Of a DNA stretch of 64,000 bases, positions 54,018 to 64,000 are shown piece after piece. How positions within the stretch are numbered: position 1 is the stretch's first letter; each line of letters opens with the position of its first letter. The position numbers and the translations under genes were made by a program. The notes below the pieces were generated by a model. The model worked only from the letters and a program-made list of their open reading frames with translations, had not been told where the DNA came from and did no database searches. Source of the stretch: Phlegmacium glaucopus (taxonomy: Eukaryota; Basidiomycota; Agaricomycetes; Agaricales; Cortinariaceae); contig MU130497.1 of NCBI GenBank assembly GCA_015039465.1, forward strand, positions 748,014 to 812,013, in the 5' to 3' direction.

Positions 54018-56822
54018 ATGGATCGCCAAATATTGGTCCTTCCACCTACCGTCCCTCGGGCTCTCGCCGGACACACATTAGATGATGCTCGACAAGACAT
54101 CGAAGACGAGAGAACCCATCGGACACTGGATGAGAAAACGATGGCTTTACCATCTCTTCATCGACCTCCATACGTTCGGTTGGGCGCGAACGCTGCCAAC
54201 CCCAGCTCGATAGCACCGCTGTCCACTCATGGGCCCACATTCAACTCGGACCAGAACCAGACGTATCGCATTCTACCCATTATTGCTGGTGTACTCATAC
54301 CGTTCTTGGTGCTCCTCTCTATCCCAAGTCTAACAGGTCATTGGTACGTGCAGACAGACGGGAAGAAAGTGACAATGTCTCGTCCAAACCCTCTTCTTCT
54401 TGTTGTTGGCATGAGTCTGGGCATGGCGTGCGGCGTTCTCGCAATTATGTGTCTTGTCTTAAGATTCGCGGAGCGAAGAGTCAAGAAGATGACTTTGCTC
54501 TGTATTATTTTCCTTTCAATGCATGGTTCGTGCCTTCCTCCCAAGACTTACATTTCTGCTAACGGCCATAACGGATTGCGAACCGTAGAACTGATAAATA
54601 TATCTGCGGTCACTACCTTCGCCGTGCTTCATCGTTTCAACGACGGATTCACCTATGGGCAGCCATTCTGGATGACTGTTTGCTCAACAATTCTTTCAAT
54701 AGCGACCAACATTACGCTAATAATCGATTATAACCAAACCAAAGCTTTTGCCAAGTGTGGTACGTTAGAGTCTTTTTCTCTTATCAGACTGTCCTTATTG
54801 ATATCCATGTCCTCTCCAATAACAGGTAGTGGTCTAACGCACAAACAACGTTCTCTCGTCGTCATTATCATTGTATTACTCTGTTATCTTACTTTCGGCT
54901 CATTCATACAGACCTTCCTGCTAAAAACGACTTTCCTTGATGCACTTTATTTCACCGTCGTCACCATCGAAGCCATTGGTGAGCATGGACCTCAGATACA
55001 TAAAATTTTCTTTTCATTTGCTTGTTTGCATTCAAACATAGGTTTCGGAGACATCCACCCAACTTCCACTGGAACGAGAATATTCACCAGCTTGTATATC
55101 TCCGGGGGCATGGTTAACATTGCGCTAGCAGTTGCACTCTCACGGGAAGCGCTTCTCGAGGCTGCAGCAGCTGGTTTTCGTGAGCGGGTCAAGAAGCTTC
55201 GCGCTCAACAACGCAAGCGACATATTCGGGACCGCTGGAGGGCGGCTGTGAAGTGGCGTCTCCGAGCTAAGAATCTCCCGCTATGGATTGAAGACGACCA
55301 TGTAGCTGACGATTCTCGACATCACCAGAGTCCCTGGTGGACTCGGGCCAAGCAAGCTTGTTCTCTTTGGTGGAGAAAATTGTCACTTCTGTCAGAAGAT
55401 CGCCCTTGCTATGCTCCCAGTCATAAACACTTAAATTTAAATGCTCTGACGGAGTCTCAGCTTGAAGCTGCAGCCTTAGAAGCCGGGGCACCGCTCGAAG
55501 ACCTATTGCCTACTAGACTCGAAACGCCAGCAAAAGATGGAGAGAAAGTAGACATCCAACCTCAACCACTGTTGACGCATATGCGAATAGGAGGGATGGT
55601 TTCTCTTCTTGGTCAATTCGCTATTGCTTTCACGCATAGCCGCATGGACGTGGATATCGAAACTGTTACAAATCATGACGAAGATTCCATACAACAAGAA
55701 CAGCCAGTTAGAGAGAGACTCGGAGTGCCATTTACAAGGACACTCACCATGCAGGACGACGAATCATTTTTGAAGGAACTAGAAGCCGAGGAAAGGATCG
55801 CTTTTATCGCTCGACTGTCAATAGCTTGTTTGATTTTTATTGTTTTCTGGGCGGTATGCACGCTTCCTTAGTATATCTTGGTCACTCGAAGATAACTAAT
55901 AATTTTATTTCCAATTTTAAAGGTTGGGTCGGCTATTTTCATGAAGACAGAAGGATGGACAATCGGGACAGCGGTATACTTTTGTAAATGTCTTGTTCTT
56001 TCTTTGACCACTGCTCTGATCCGATACTCAGGTTTCATCGCTTTCAGCACGGTCGGATATGGTAAATCATCATTGACTGTGATCAATTATCCTCCTTTCA
56101 TTTCTTCATTCAGGTGATTTCTCACCCAAAACACAAGCGGGCCGATCAATTTTCGTTGTATGGGCACTCATAGGAGTTGCTACCATGACCACATTAATAT
56201 CAAGTATGGCTGTCAGCGTAACTCTGATTGTTTATTTTACTTATTATTGCGTGTAGTCATAACAGAGGCATACTCAAAATCATACAAGAGTGCTATCAAA
56301 ACTGAAATGAACAATGCCAGATCTTCAACCGAGGATGCGTTTACGCGACAACGATTCCTCGATTCCCGGACTGTGGCTAGCACAGGGACGGAACAAGAAT
56401 TTTCCCCATATCCCCCACTTCCCTCTCAATTTAGGAATCCGACTTTTCCTTGTCCACGAAACGACCTCACCTGCAAGATACCGGGTGTGCCTCTGACTCG
56501 GAAGGCCGAATGTGACACGTATAAGCAAACTAGGAAGCATCTGACTACACTTTCTCTGGACATCTTGCGTCGCGCGGAACATTTGCATTCGCTCCTTAGA
56601 AATGTAGAAGATAGTGAGCAACCTGAAAATGTGAGCCCCAGTTTTGTTGTCCCCTTGAGCTCGATTTGAATTACATGATCTGTTGTTTATCATAGGTGGC
56701 GTATATCAACCAGGCTGAAAGTACGCCCTTTTAACCCTTCATCGATGCATGCATTCATATTTTATTAAACAGGGATGATTCAAGATATTGTTGCTGCTGC
56801 GACTCGCGAAAGACGGCCGTGA
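54018..56822 (+). CDS. TOK-type two-pore outward-rectifying K+ channel, paralog B
   Basis: Tandem paralog of A with the same ten-exon plan: 54018-54525, 54589-54759, 54826-54978, 55042-55853, 55923-55983, 56032-56061, 56114-56203, 56257-56630, 56696-56720, 56773-56822; 757 residues. Filters TIGFGD-equivalent (EAIGFGD) and TVGYGD. Helices PIIAGVLIPFLVLLSI, GMACGVLAIMCLVLRF and SIACLIFIVFWA. In pore 1 the usual Thr before Ile/Val-Gly is Ala (EAIG), unlike paralog A (ETIG). Introns 1-3 (63, 66 and 63 nt) are multiples of three without stops, so the genomic frame runs open through them to 55871. They are treated as introns because the spliced protein aligns gaplessly with A. Confidence 0.9.
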
Positions 56823-58738
56823 ACCTGTAAAAATTCACGATGTCGATTGTAAAGCAGTCGCCCCTTCTCGGATTGAACCGCAATAGCGACATGAAAAAGG
56901 AGGTAGAATATATACATGTAATGTTGAATATTTTGGAGCGTCGGAAGCTCAACCGGAACGGAAAAGATTAGTCAGCACAATACATTCTATTAATGTCACG
57001 TGATGCTGCGTGACAGATCCAAATATGGAAGGTATATGGTCATTTACGACAAAAAACGCGCTTTTTAACGGATTAGAATATAATTTGGCAAAAGGCTCTC
57101 CTGTAAATTGTATATTATCATGTAAAACGCGTGAAAGAATTTTTTGTGAAGAAGTACATTGATTTTGTAGACTTATATTCAAAACCGCACCATGGGACAC
57201 TCAGAAAGTATTTATCGGACTTACCCTGAGTCATCTCGTGAAGACGGTGTACAGGAAAAAGCCATCGCAGCACGGGAATCCATTCCTTTGCTGATGATGT
57301 AAAAAATTTCGAATCAGTCCCTAGAATTTATGGCCGGGACGAATATAGTCGTGGGCTGAATGGCACACAGGCTGCATGGGATCGAGAAAATATTGTGGGC
57401 ATCTGGTCCTGCCCAACGACACATGGTTCATGGAGGAACTTGGGAGTTTGTGGGAAATTTATCGCATGGAATCTGGATGAAACAAGCAATGCACCTTCTT
57501 TGAGAAATAAGTTGCCAACTTGCCACCGGGTGCTTCGATCCTCACAAAAATTTGAAATCTCATTATTAACATGCCTTACGACATTCTGCAGGAGGCATAT
57601 TTTTCATTTTCGTCCTCAAAGTCTCTCAAAATGACTTCCATCGTTTTTCCGAGCTAAACCTTCCATATTTGGTGCCAAATGTCACAAGATCGTCACGTCT
57701 CGTGACGTTGGTCGTGACATTTTCGTTTGCAAATTGCAAGCCAGCCCTGGCCAAACGAACAATCTTTGTTATTGGTTGCTACCTACTGAGTCCAGTTAAA
57801 TCCACAAACGAGTCGCGGGTGGCGCCTTTTCTAAAAAGCCCGTTCGAAAGTTTCAGAATTGAGACTCAGTAATTCGACGTTCGCGATCTCGATGATTCAA
57901 AGCCCTATTGCAACTTGCAGGCATTGTTCAAAGCCCTCACCACTCTGGGGCACTGTCGAGGGACTATAAGACTCAGGGATGCCTATGTTGGGAGCAGCAG
58001 GTTGCTGTTGGGAAATGGATGAGAGGTTTGGGCTCAGACGAGTTGGTTTCGAAGGTTTTGGTGGATCTGGTGAAGTGTCGGGCCGACCGTTCAGTGAAAC
58101 ACCTCCGACCGCCCGAGTGGAGGGCAAGTTCAAAATCGTACCTCTGACCACTCAAAATGGGGGGCAAGTGCCAACACCGCCGAACGAGTTCACTGGGAAC
58201 GACGCAGTTTTTTCACCATCAGTCATTGCCACAATACAACGCAGGCACTGGGCATGTGCTATGTATGCCCTCATTTTTCATCTGTTCACTTTGACATTCA
58301 TTTTATCCAAGTCACCCACACTTGTTTTCACTCGTCGTCACTCAAAACTACAATTACTCAGATCTCTCATGTTATTTGGTTTATGGAGGTGCATAGTTTC
58401 GAGCTCCGCAACGTTCGACTTGGCGTGTGTTGCATATTTCCGAGCATCGGAAGCTCAGAAAAGATTAGTCAGCGCAATGAGAAACTCGTACCATGGTTCC
58501 TTACCTGTTTGCAAGGCGCCAGACCTGCACTGGCCAAACGAACAATCTTTATATTGCTACTACTGAGTCCAGTACAAGTAATCCTTACAACTGTGAGGAC
58601 TGCATGGGTCAAGCCCCATTGTGCTTATGTAAGTTATGTAACATGTCCATTTGTCACACCTGATATTCCGCAAATATTCCGAGCCATAAAGTAGCAATCT
58701 CTCCTCAGGCCTCAGTAATCAGTGAAGCGATATCAAGC
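56823..58738. other. Intergenic region with a duplicated promoter-like segment
   Basis: The stretch at about 57722-57800 (CTGGCCAAACGAACAATCTT, ACTGAGTCCAGT) recurs at 58520-58575. Another pair, 56935-56985 and 58440-58485, shares GGAAGCTCA...AAAAGATTAGTCAGC. A GC-rich, Pro-coding minus frame at 57897-58151 has no recognised family. The second copy lies 160 bp before the oxidase start. Confidence 0.45.
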
Positions 58739-60326
58739 ATGGCCCTAGCAAATGAAGTCTCTGTTGAGAAAAAGAAAGAAATCATTGTCCTGGGAGCTGG
58801 TGAGCGTCTATTGTGCACTTGTATGAGGTCATGACTTGAATCAGATCGTGATTAGGTGTTGTGGGGTTGACCGCTGCATTGAAAATTCAACTACGGGGAA
58901 ATTACAGGGTAACTGTAATATCAGAGATCATACCGAGCGATCCAAAGTCAATCAAATATACCAGTAGGTGGGCGGTGCGTTGCAACTGACTCCTACTGCT
59001 TATCATCTTGTTGAACTTGATCTTCTATAGGGTGCACATCATGTATACAACCCTATTGACGAGACCGGACGTCATGGTCAATCCTCTACCATTAATCAAA
59101 TGATGTGTGTGTTGCTGATATGCCTCATTACGGGTGCTTCTAGACTTCGAGAAAACGACCTTTGACGTTATGTGGGACTTGGCCAAACCTGGAAGCGATG
59201 CAGAAGAGTCCTTTTTGCGTTTACCCCAAACAAACTATTACCGAGATGAAATAGAAAACGTCGAGGTATTCGAGAAGATGCCTAACGTAAGCGACATTCC
59301 GAGAGATTCGTCGCATCGAAATAACATTGATCGGTGCCGTTTTGCTCCAACATATTTTAGTACCGACGTTTACCAGAAAGTGAACTAATTCCGGGAACAG
59401 TCTTAGGGGTCTCATTCACGACAGTCACTATTGATGTTCCAATTTATCTCAATTATCTCCTAACGAGCTTTCTTGCAAATGGCGGTCGCATCCTGCGTGG
59501 GTCGGTCCAACATATCAACCAAATAATCGAAGGCGGAACAAGAATATTCTCCGGAGGCAATGCAAACGATCCCCCACCGGACGCAATTGTTGTGGCAGTT
59601 GGTCTTGGGGCAAGGTTCTTGGGAGGTGTGGAAGACAAGGCTATGTATCCCGTTAGAGGACAGACAGTTCTTGTAAGAGCTCCATGGGTCAGATTTGGGA
59701 AGACAGAGACGACGAAATCCGGCTCGACGTACATAATTCCGAGAAGAAGTGGTGATGTGAGGGCATGACCTTATTATGTCAAGAAACTAAACTGCGGCTA
59801 ATATTTGCTCTCAGGTCATCGTAGGAGGAACTCGTGTTGCGGATGACTGGTATGTATTCTTTTTATTTACCAAGGAGTCACACATTATAACTTATGTTTA
59901 TATATTTCAAACTTGATAGGTATCCCAGGCCACGAGCCGAAATAACGCGAGACATTCTCGAAAGAGCGTTTGCGCTCTGTCCCGAGTTAGCTTCTCCAGA
60001 CATACGTGTCGAACGGAAACCGACGATAGACGATGTATTACCTCACATTATTACCGAAGGGTGTGGTCTCCGACCTGCACGAAAGGGTGGCATTCGCCTA
60101 GAAGTGGAATGGACCGAAGGGGTCGGCGGAAGAGGCAGAGTACCTATTGTACATAATTATGGGTGAGAGTTCAAGTTCTTTCATTTAATCGGCTGATCAT
60201 TCATTGGAGGGTGACATTTGTTTTCCCACTGGCATGGATAGACATGACGGTTATGGATACCAAACATCCTGGGGATGTGCGATCAAAACGTTGGACTTGT
60301 TGGAAGAAGCATTGGCCACAGTTTGA
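58739..60326 (+). CDS. D-amino-acid oxidase family protein, paralog 1
   Basis: An FAD enzyme that oxidises D-amino acids to imino acids, with hydrogen peroxide. Exons: 58739-58799, 58856-58974, 59031-59076, 59144-59286, 59361-59756, 59815-59849, 59920-60162, 60242-60326; 375 residues. The FAD-binding VLGAGVVGLTAAL is near residue 18, then RWAGAHH, TIDVPIYLNYL, GLGARFLGGVEDKAMYPVRG, TYIIPRRSGDVIVGG, EGCGLRPARKGG and the C-terminal HNYGHDGYGYQTSWG, the DAO signature. No C-terminal SKL-type peroxisomal signal (ends ALATV). D-aspartate oxidase is an alternative. Confidence 0.94.
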
Positions 60327-60733
60327 AGTGTGTTGTTAGTTTGGCGTTTTGGGGGGGCTGCATCGGTCCTGACTCAATCGATAAAGCGATTATTATATGA
60401 GAACCCTTTTTTTTTTCATCTTCTACGAGTTGTGGAAATATGCTCAAATAAGCGCCATTACTGCGAAAGGTAACTTAGGCTTGAAATTTCCGAACAGTAT
60501 TGTTATTTCTGATAAGATCTCTTTTAACTTCGCTTGCCCACTTCCTGGAACTGGACGTCAAACATTTAAAATACCCTCTGTTCTTAACAATAGATTATTT
60601 TAAAAATGAAATCCCTGTTATCAACGCGAAGGCAGGGTCAGGTTAGTATGAAAATGAATATCGAGGCACATTGTCTGTTGGTATTATCCTGATACGAAAT
60701 TAATACAAAAAATTACATGGGTCACAAGGACTG
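60327..60733. other. Spacer between oxidase 1 and the tRNA
   Basis: No gene seen; poly-T at 60408. Confidence 0.4.
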
Positions 60734-60805
60734 TACACTGAAGGGGAGTCGAACCCCTGCCGCTTGCTTGGAAGGCAAGCATGATAACCGCTTCACCATC
60801 AGTGT
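60734..60805 (-). tRNA. tRNA-Gly (anticodon UCC)
   Basis: A 72-nt cloverleaf on the minus strand. The 7-bp acceptor stem ACACTGA/TCAGTGT is fully paired, D arm GTGA/TCAT, anticodon stem CTTGC/GCAAG with loop CTTCCAA (anticodon TCC, reading GGA), T arm AGGGG-TTCGACT-CCCCT. Box B GGTTCGACTCC is a perfect match, discriminator A. No intron and no encoded CCA, as expected for a eukaryotic nuclear tRNA. Confidence 0.97.
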
Positions 60806-62302
60806 AGATAATAACTAACTGCTGGTCTTCATCACCTTCCCGTTGAGTCGAGGCTGTACGAAAATCCGTATACAAACGGCCTCGCAGAGCTGCACATAGC
60901 TAGGCTTTGGGCCTGCACTGCTTCTGAAAGTTGATGGATGCCAGTGGTGGATGGCTAAGCTTCTAAGCCGTAACCATCATCTGACCGTCAATTTTACGGT
61001 GCCACACTATGCTATTATATGTCCGGGTCCAAAGTTGCATACGAAAAGGAGGAAGCATGTGGTTGTGCCTTGCGCCGACGGACATTCGGAGAATCAAAAT
61101 TTTGCACAGGATTCACACTCCGCATTGAGTTCCGCCAGGTTCCGGGTATCACCAGGGCGCTAATCTGGGAGCAATCTCACAGCACCAAAAATGGATTATG
61201 CAAAGTTACTCACTACTCCTAAAAGATTTAGACCGTCTGCATTCTCCGGCACATGAATATTATGCAAATAATGTGAAAATAGGTTACATTTCTCACTTGC
61301 AACCACCTTTTGCGTTCTCCGGCACCAGTATTATGCAAAATGTCACATCCAAAAAAACTATTTTGGATTGCAGCAGCGGCAGTTTCGAAATAGGACAATT
61401 TTTTTGCGTATAAATTTCAGGCATCTGGAAGCTGAATGCCCAAGAGCTGGTCTCCCCAACTAAATTTACGTTAGCCCACCTATTGCCCATTTTATATGCA
61501 TTTCTCCGTCATAACTTCCATCTTATGTCTGTTCTCAGGTCGTTGCCGCCCATCCCATTCTGCTACTAGCGCCACCCACAGTTTATAATGATAAAACCTG
61601 CATTCTAGATCAAGTCAAACTCTCATATTCGGCAAGGTCACTTGGTTGCAACGAAAAAGGGTGTAGGCATGAGAGCGAGAAAATGCCAATGTTCGAACCA
61701 GCTAAGCATAAAGTGACCAGTTATTGGAACGACAAAAAGTTGACATTGCCAAATGTGGATCTCACGTGAGGCTCAATTTTCTATGAAAGACGACTGGTCC
61801 ACTCGTATTTTTCCCTTTCAGTATCAAGTCTTCAGCGCGCTCAGTTTCTGCAGAATTTTAGGACGCCAAAGTGCCCGCTCACGCCAAAGTTAGTGTTACC
61901 CTGGCAATTTAAACTTAGTGTAACGTCGACATTCCATTTATCTTATCTTTTTATCTTATCTCTTCCTCTTGATTATTATCTTAGCTATCTATTTTCAGGT
62001 AATATGTATAAATACGAGAAAATACGAGATAGCTCAGTGGCCTTTTGGCGACGGAAACTACTGTACCTTTTCAATCAATTCGGCCGTCTCATGTCCCACT
62101 TGACTTTTTTTTTTGACCCTGGATTTATTTTATTTTATTGATTTATAGAGATTTATTGGAAAAATAAAAAAGTTATGTGGGGGCCGACCCGGCCCGAGTT
62201 GAAAGACCATATTATGATAACGCCTTAGAATTGATTGTCTGAGTACTACCCTACTTGATCCATATTCTCGGTTTCTTGTGGAGCCCTTGGTTCAGATTTA
62301 AT
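60806..62302. other. Intergenic region, no recognised gene
   Basis: Two short direct repeats, TTCTCCGGCAC.. followed by TATTATGCAAA, at about 61241-61268 and 61316-61340. Pyrimidine-rich tracts at 61925-61990. No family motif in any frame. Confidence 0.4.
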
Positions 62303-63736
62303 ATGATAGAAGAACGAGAGAAGAAGCAGATCATAGTGTTAGGAGCTGGTGCTTATCTCTTTTCATTGAACCTTTGAGAGATCCACAACAATTTTTCAGG
62401 CGTCATTGGGTTAACGACTGCTCTCCGGATTTTGGAAAGGGGATGTTATCAGGTTGAGATCATCGCAGAAGTGATCCCTACGGACCCGAAAAACATCAAA
62501 TACACAAGTCATTGGGCGGCAAGTGTATACTCTTGATGGAACTGTTTCAACTATGAATAAAGGCTATGGCTTAGGGTGCTCATCATGTCAGTACTGCCGC
62601 GAGTGGGACACTTCGAGCAGGTTTGTACATTTTCTGTGTTCTCTCACTGGAACATGGAATCCTCCGTCTCATCATTTTGAAAGAAATCGATCGTAAAACT
62701 TTTCTGGAAATGTGGGATCTATCAGGTCCAGGTGGAGGAGCTGAAGAATGTTTTCTACGTCTCCATCAGACGGAGTTTTGTCATACAAGACTACCAAGGC
62801 CCAATCCGATAGAAACTATGCCAAATGTAAGTCTTTTCATTGTTCAAGGAATCTGATTGGTTTTGGATGACCATAACTCCCGAAAGTTTAAAGAAGTCCC
62901 GGATGACGACCTTTGCCCTAACGCTGTATCCGGATTCTCTTTCGAGACAGTGACGATTGACGTGCCGAATTACTTGAACTATCTTTTGACACTGTTCTTG
63001 GAGAAGGGTGGAACACTTATTCGTGGTCATGTTCAGCATATCGACGAGGTCCTCGAAGCAGGTTCAGCGTTGTTCAAGAATGACGGTTTGGTTTGTCCCC
63101 CTGATGCAGTGGTTGTGTGCGTTGGGCTAGGAGCTCGCTTTCTTGGTGGAGTAGAAGACAAAACTGTGTATCCTTCAAGAGGGCAAACGGTAATCCTTCA
63201 TGCACCATGGGTTCGCTCTGGGCGCACATTCGAAGGTGCTGAAGAATGGACCTACATCATTCCAAGAAGAAGCGGAGATGTTGTGGTGGGTTCCACTCTA
63301 GGCGTTGATGATTGGCGAGTACTGGCAAAAGATCTTGGGCTGAATATTGAGTATTATTGTCTGCAGGTACCCCAAATCTCGCCCAGAAACGACTCTTGAT
63401 ATCCTTAGACGAGGACTTGCTCTCTGTCCTGAACTTGCTCCACCAGATGTGCGAGCATCAAGGACGCCAACTGTTGACGATATTTTGCCAATTGTGAAAG
63501 AGGAAGCTTGTGGTTTGAGACCTACGCGCAAGGATGGGGTTAGGATAGAGTTGGAACATTTGAATGCATGTAATGGTCGAAAGATACCTGTGGTCTACAA
63601 TTATGGGTAAGTGGCTAGTAGTTATTAGTCGCCACCTTGTCTGATTGCATGAAGGCATGGATCCACGGGATATATTTCGTCTATTGGATCAGCAGACCTT
63701 GCTCTTCGTTTGGTGGAAGAAGGAGTAGTAGAATAG
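62303..63736 (+). CDS. D-amino-acid oxidase family protein, paralog 2
   Basis: Tandem paralog of the gene at 58739. Exons: 62303-62348, 62400-62518, 62575-62620, 62684-62826, 62887-63314, 63367-63606, 63655-63736; 367 residues. Exons 2, 3 and 4 have the same lengths as in paralog 1, but the intron between GD and VVVG is absent. Motifs: IVLGAGVIGLTTAL, HWAGAHH, TIDVPNYLNYL, GLGARFLGGVEDKTVYPSRG, YIIPRRSGDVVVG, EEACGLRPTRKDG. The C-terminal YGYQTSWG of the family is replaced by TGYISSIGSA. Introns 2 (62519-62574, GCAAGT) and 5 (63315-63366, GCGAGT) use GC-AG borders. No SKL tail. Confidence 0.92.
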
Positions 63737-63979
63737 AGCTTAGAAGTACTGCGCATTTGCCACTACCGAGGTCCTTCGTCATAAGCGATACACAATAAAG
63801 CCGAAAGACTACAAAAATTCACGTGTATGATCGAACCCAGAAGCACCAAATCTGATACAAACAGCCTGGCCAACGTTCGTTGCTCTTTCCAGTCACCACC
63901 ACTCACCCTTCGGGATCCTCCCCCACCCACCTTTTTATATACTTATATACTTAGCCTGATCCACAGAGGATCAGTTATA
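63737..63979 (+). promoter_or_regulatory. Upstream region with TATA-like tract of a gene leaving the window
   Basis: TTTTTATATACTTATATAC at about 63932-63950, following a C-rich stretch, lies some 30-45 bp before an ATG at 63980. Confidence 0.4.
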
Positions 63980-64000
63980 ATGGCCAGCTCACAGGCAATC
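63980..64000 (+). CDS. Possible start of a gene cut by the window end
   Basis: ATG at 63980 followed by codons for ASSQAI to the last base, preceded by a TATA-like tract. Too short to identify. Confidence 0.25.

Noticed and set aside
53985..55871. A single intronless 628-codon channel gene
   Set aside because: Spliced alignment with paralog A removes three 63-66 nt inserts with good GT...AG borders, and the long frame lacks the second pore, which lies in later exons.
57908..58566. Overlapping GC-rich frames on both strands
   Set aside because: No family motif, no splice-supported extension, and mutual overlap; left as intergenic.
1..64000. CRISPR array, bacterial operons or prophage
   Set aside because: The window is a eukaryotic nuclear sequence with spliceosomal introns; no repeat-spacer pattern was seen.

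Overview
The window comes from a basidiomycete fungus, most likely a mushroom-forming Agaricomycete. Its genes are cut by many 45-70 nt introns, and it holds a dihydroceramide desaturase, a Hom3-type aspartokinase, a ChAPs-family cargo adaptor, a Derlin, two TOK-type potassium channels, two D-amino-acid oxidases, NB-ARC/TPR NLR-like genes and a eukaryotic tRNA-Gly. All gene models below were spliced by hand from GT(GC)...AG junctions and reading-frame continuity.

Layout. Bases 1-20230 hold a degraded segmental duplication. Each copy carries, in order, an NLR-like gene (minus strand), a coiled-coil gene relic, a fragment of a sphingolipid desaturase, and a broken purine-cytosine permease. The left-copy permease is split by a complete 3.7 kb DNA transposon (7578-11290) with terminal inverted repeats, a 7-bp target-site duplication and a transposase-like gene carrying one nonsense codon. 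Bases 21255-23679 hold two intact housekeeping genes: a flavin-reductase-like protein and a Derlin. Bases 23760-37000 are an AT-rich repeat graveyard: five solo LTRs from two families, each with a perfect 5-bp target duplication, tRNA-derived SINEs, several TIR/MITE elements and a 0.75 kb palindromic element. Bases 37600-45900 hold a methionine-sulfoxide-reductase relic, the intact desaturase, aspartokinase and the ChAPs gene. Bases 46000-49000 are repeats with fragments of an unidentified membrane protein. Bases 49184-56822 are a tandem pair of TOK channels, and 58739-63736 a tandem pair of D-amino-acid oxidases with a tRNA-Gly(UCC) between them.

The strangest signal is at 1-1858. It looks like an 11-unit, 126-bp tandem array with open frames on both strands. 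It is in fact the missing TPR end and 3' flank of the first NLR gene written backwards without complementation. Read from 1858 down to 1, the bases match the plus strand of the second NLR copy (about 12540-14305) and join in frame at 1858/1859. No copying or recombination process makes mirror DNA, so a data, assembly or deliberate-edit artefact is by far the likeliest explanation.

The best candidate for under-described biology is the autonomous-looking transposon and its 960-codon gene. Other points worth a look are the N-terminal exon-multiplication in the NLR genes, the repeated spread of one desaturase 3' end, and the unusual introns (GC-AG sites, and three consecutive in-frame stop-free introns) in the channel and oxidase pairs.
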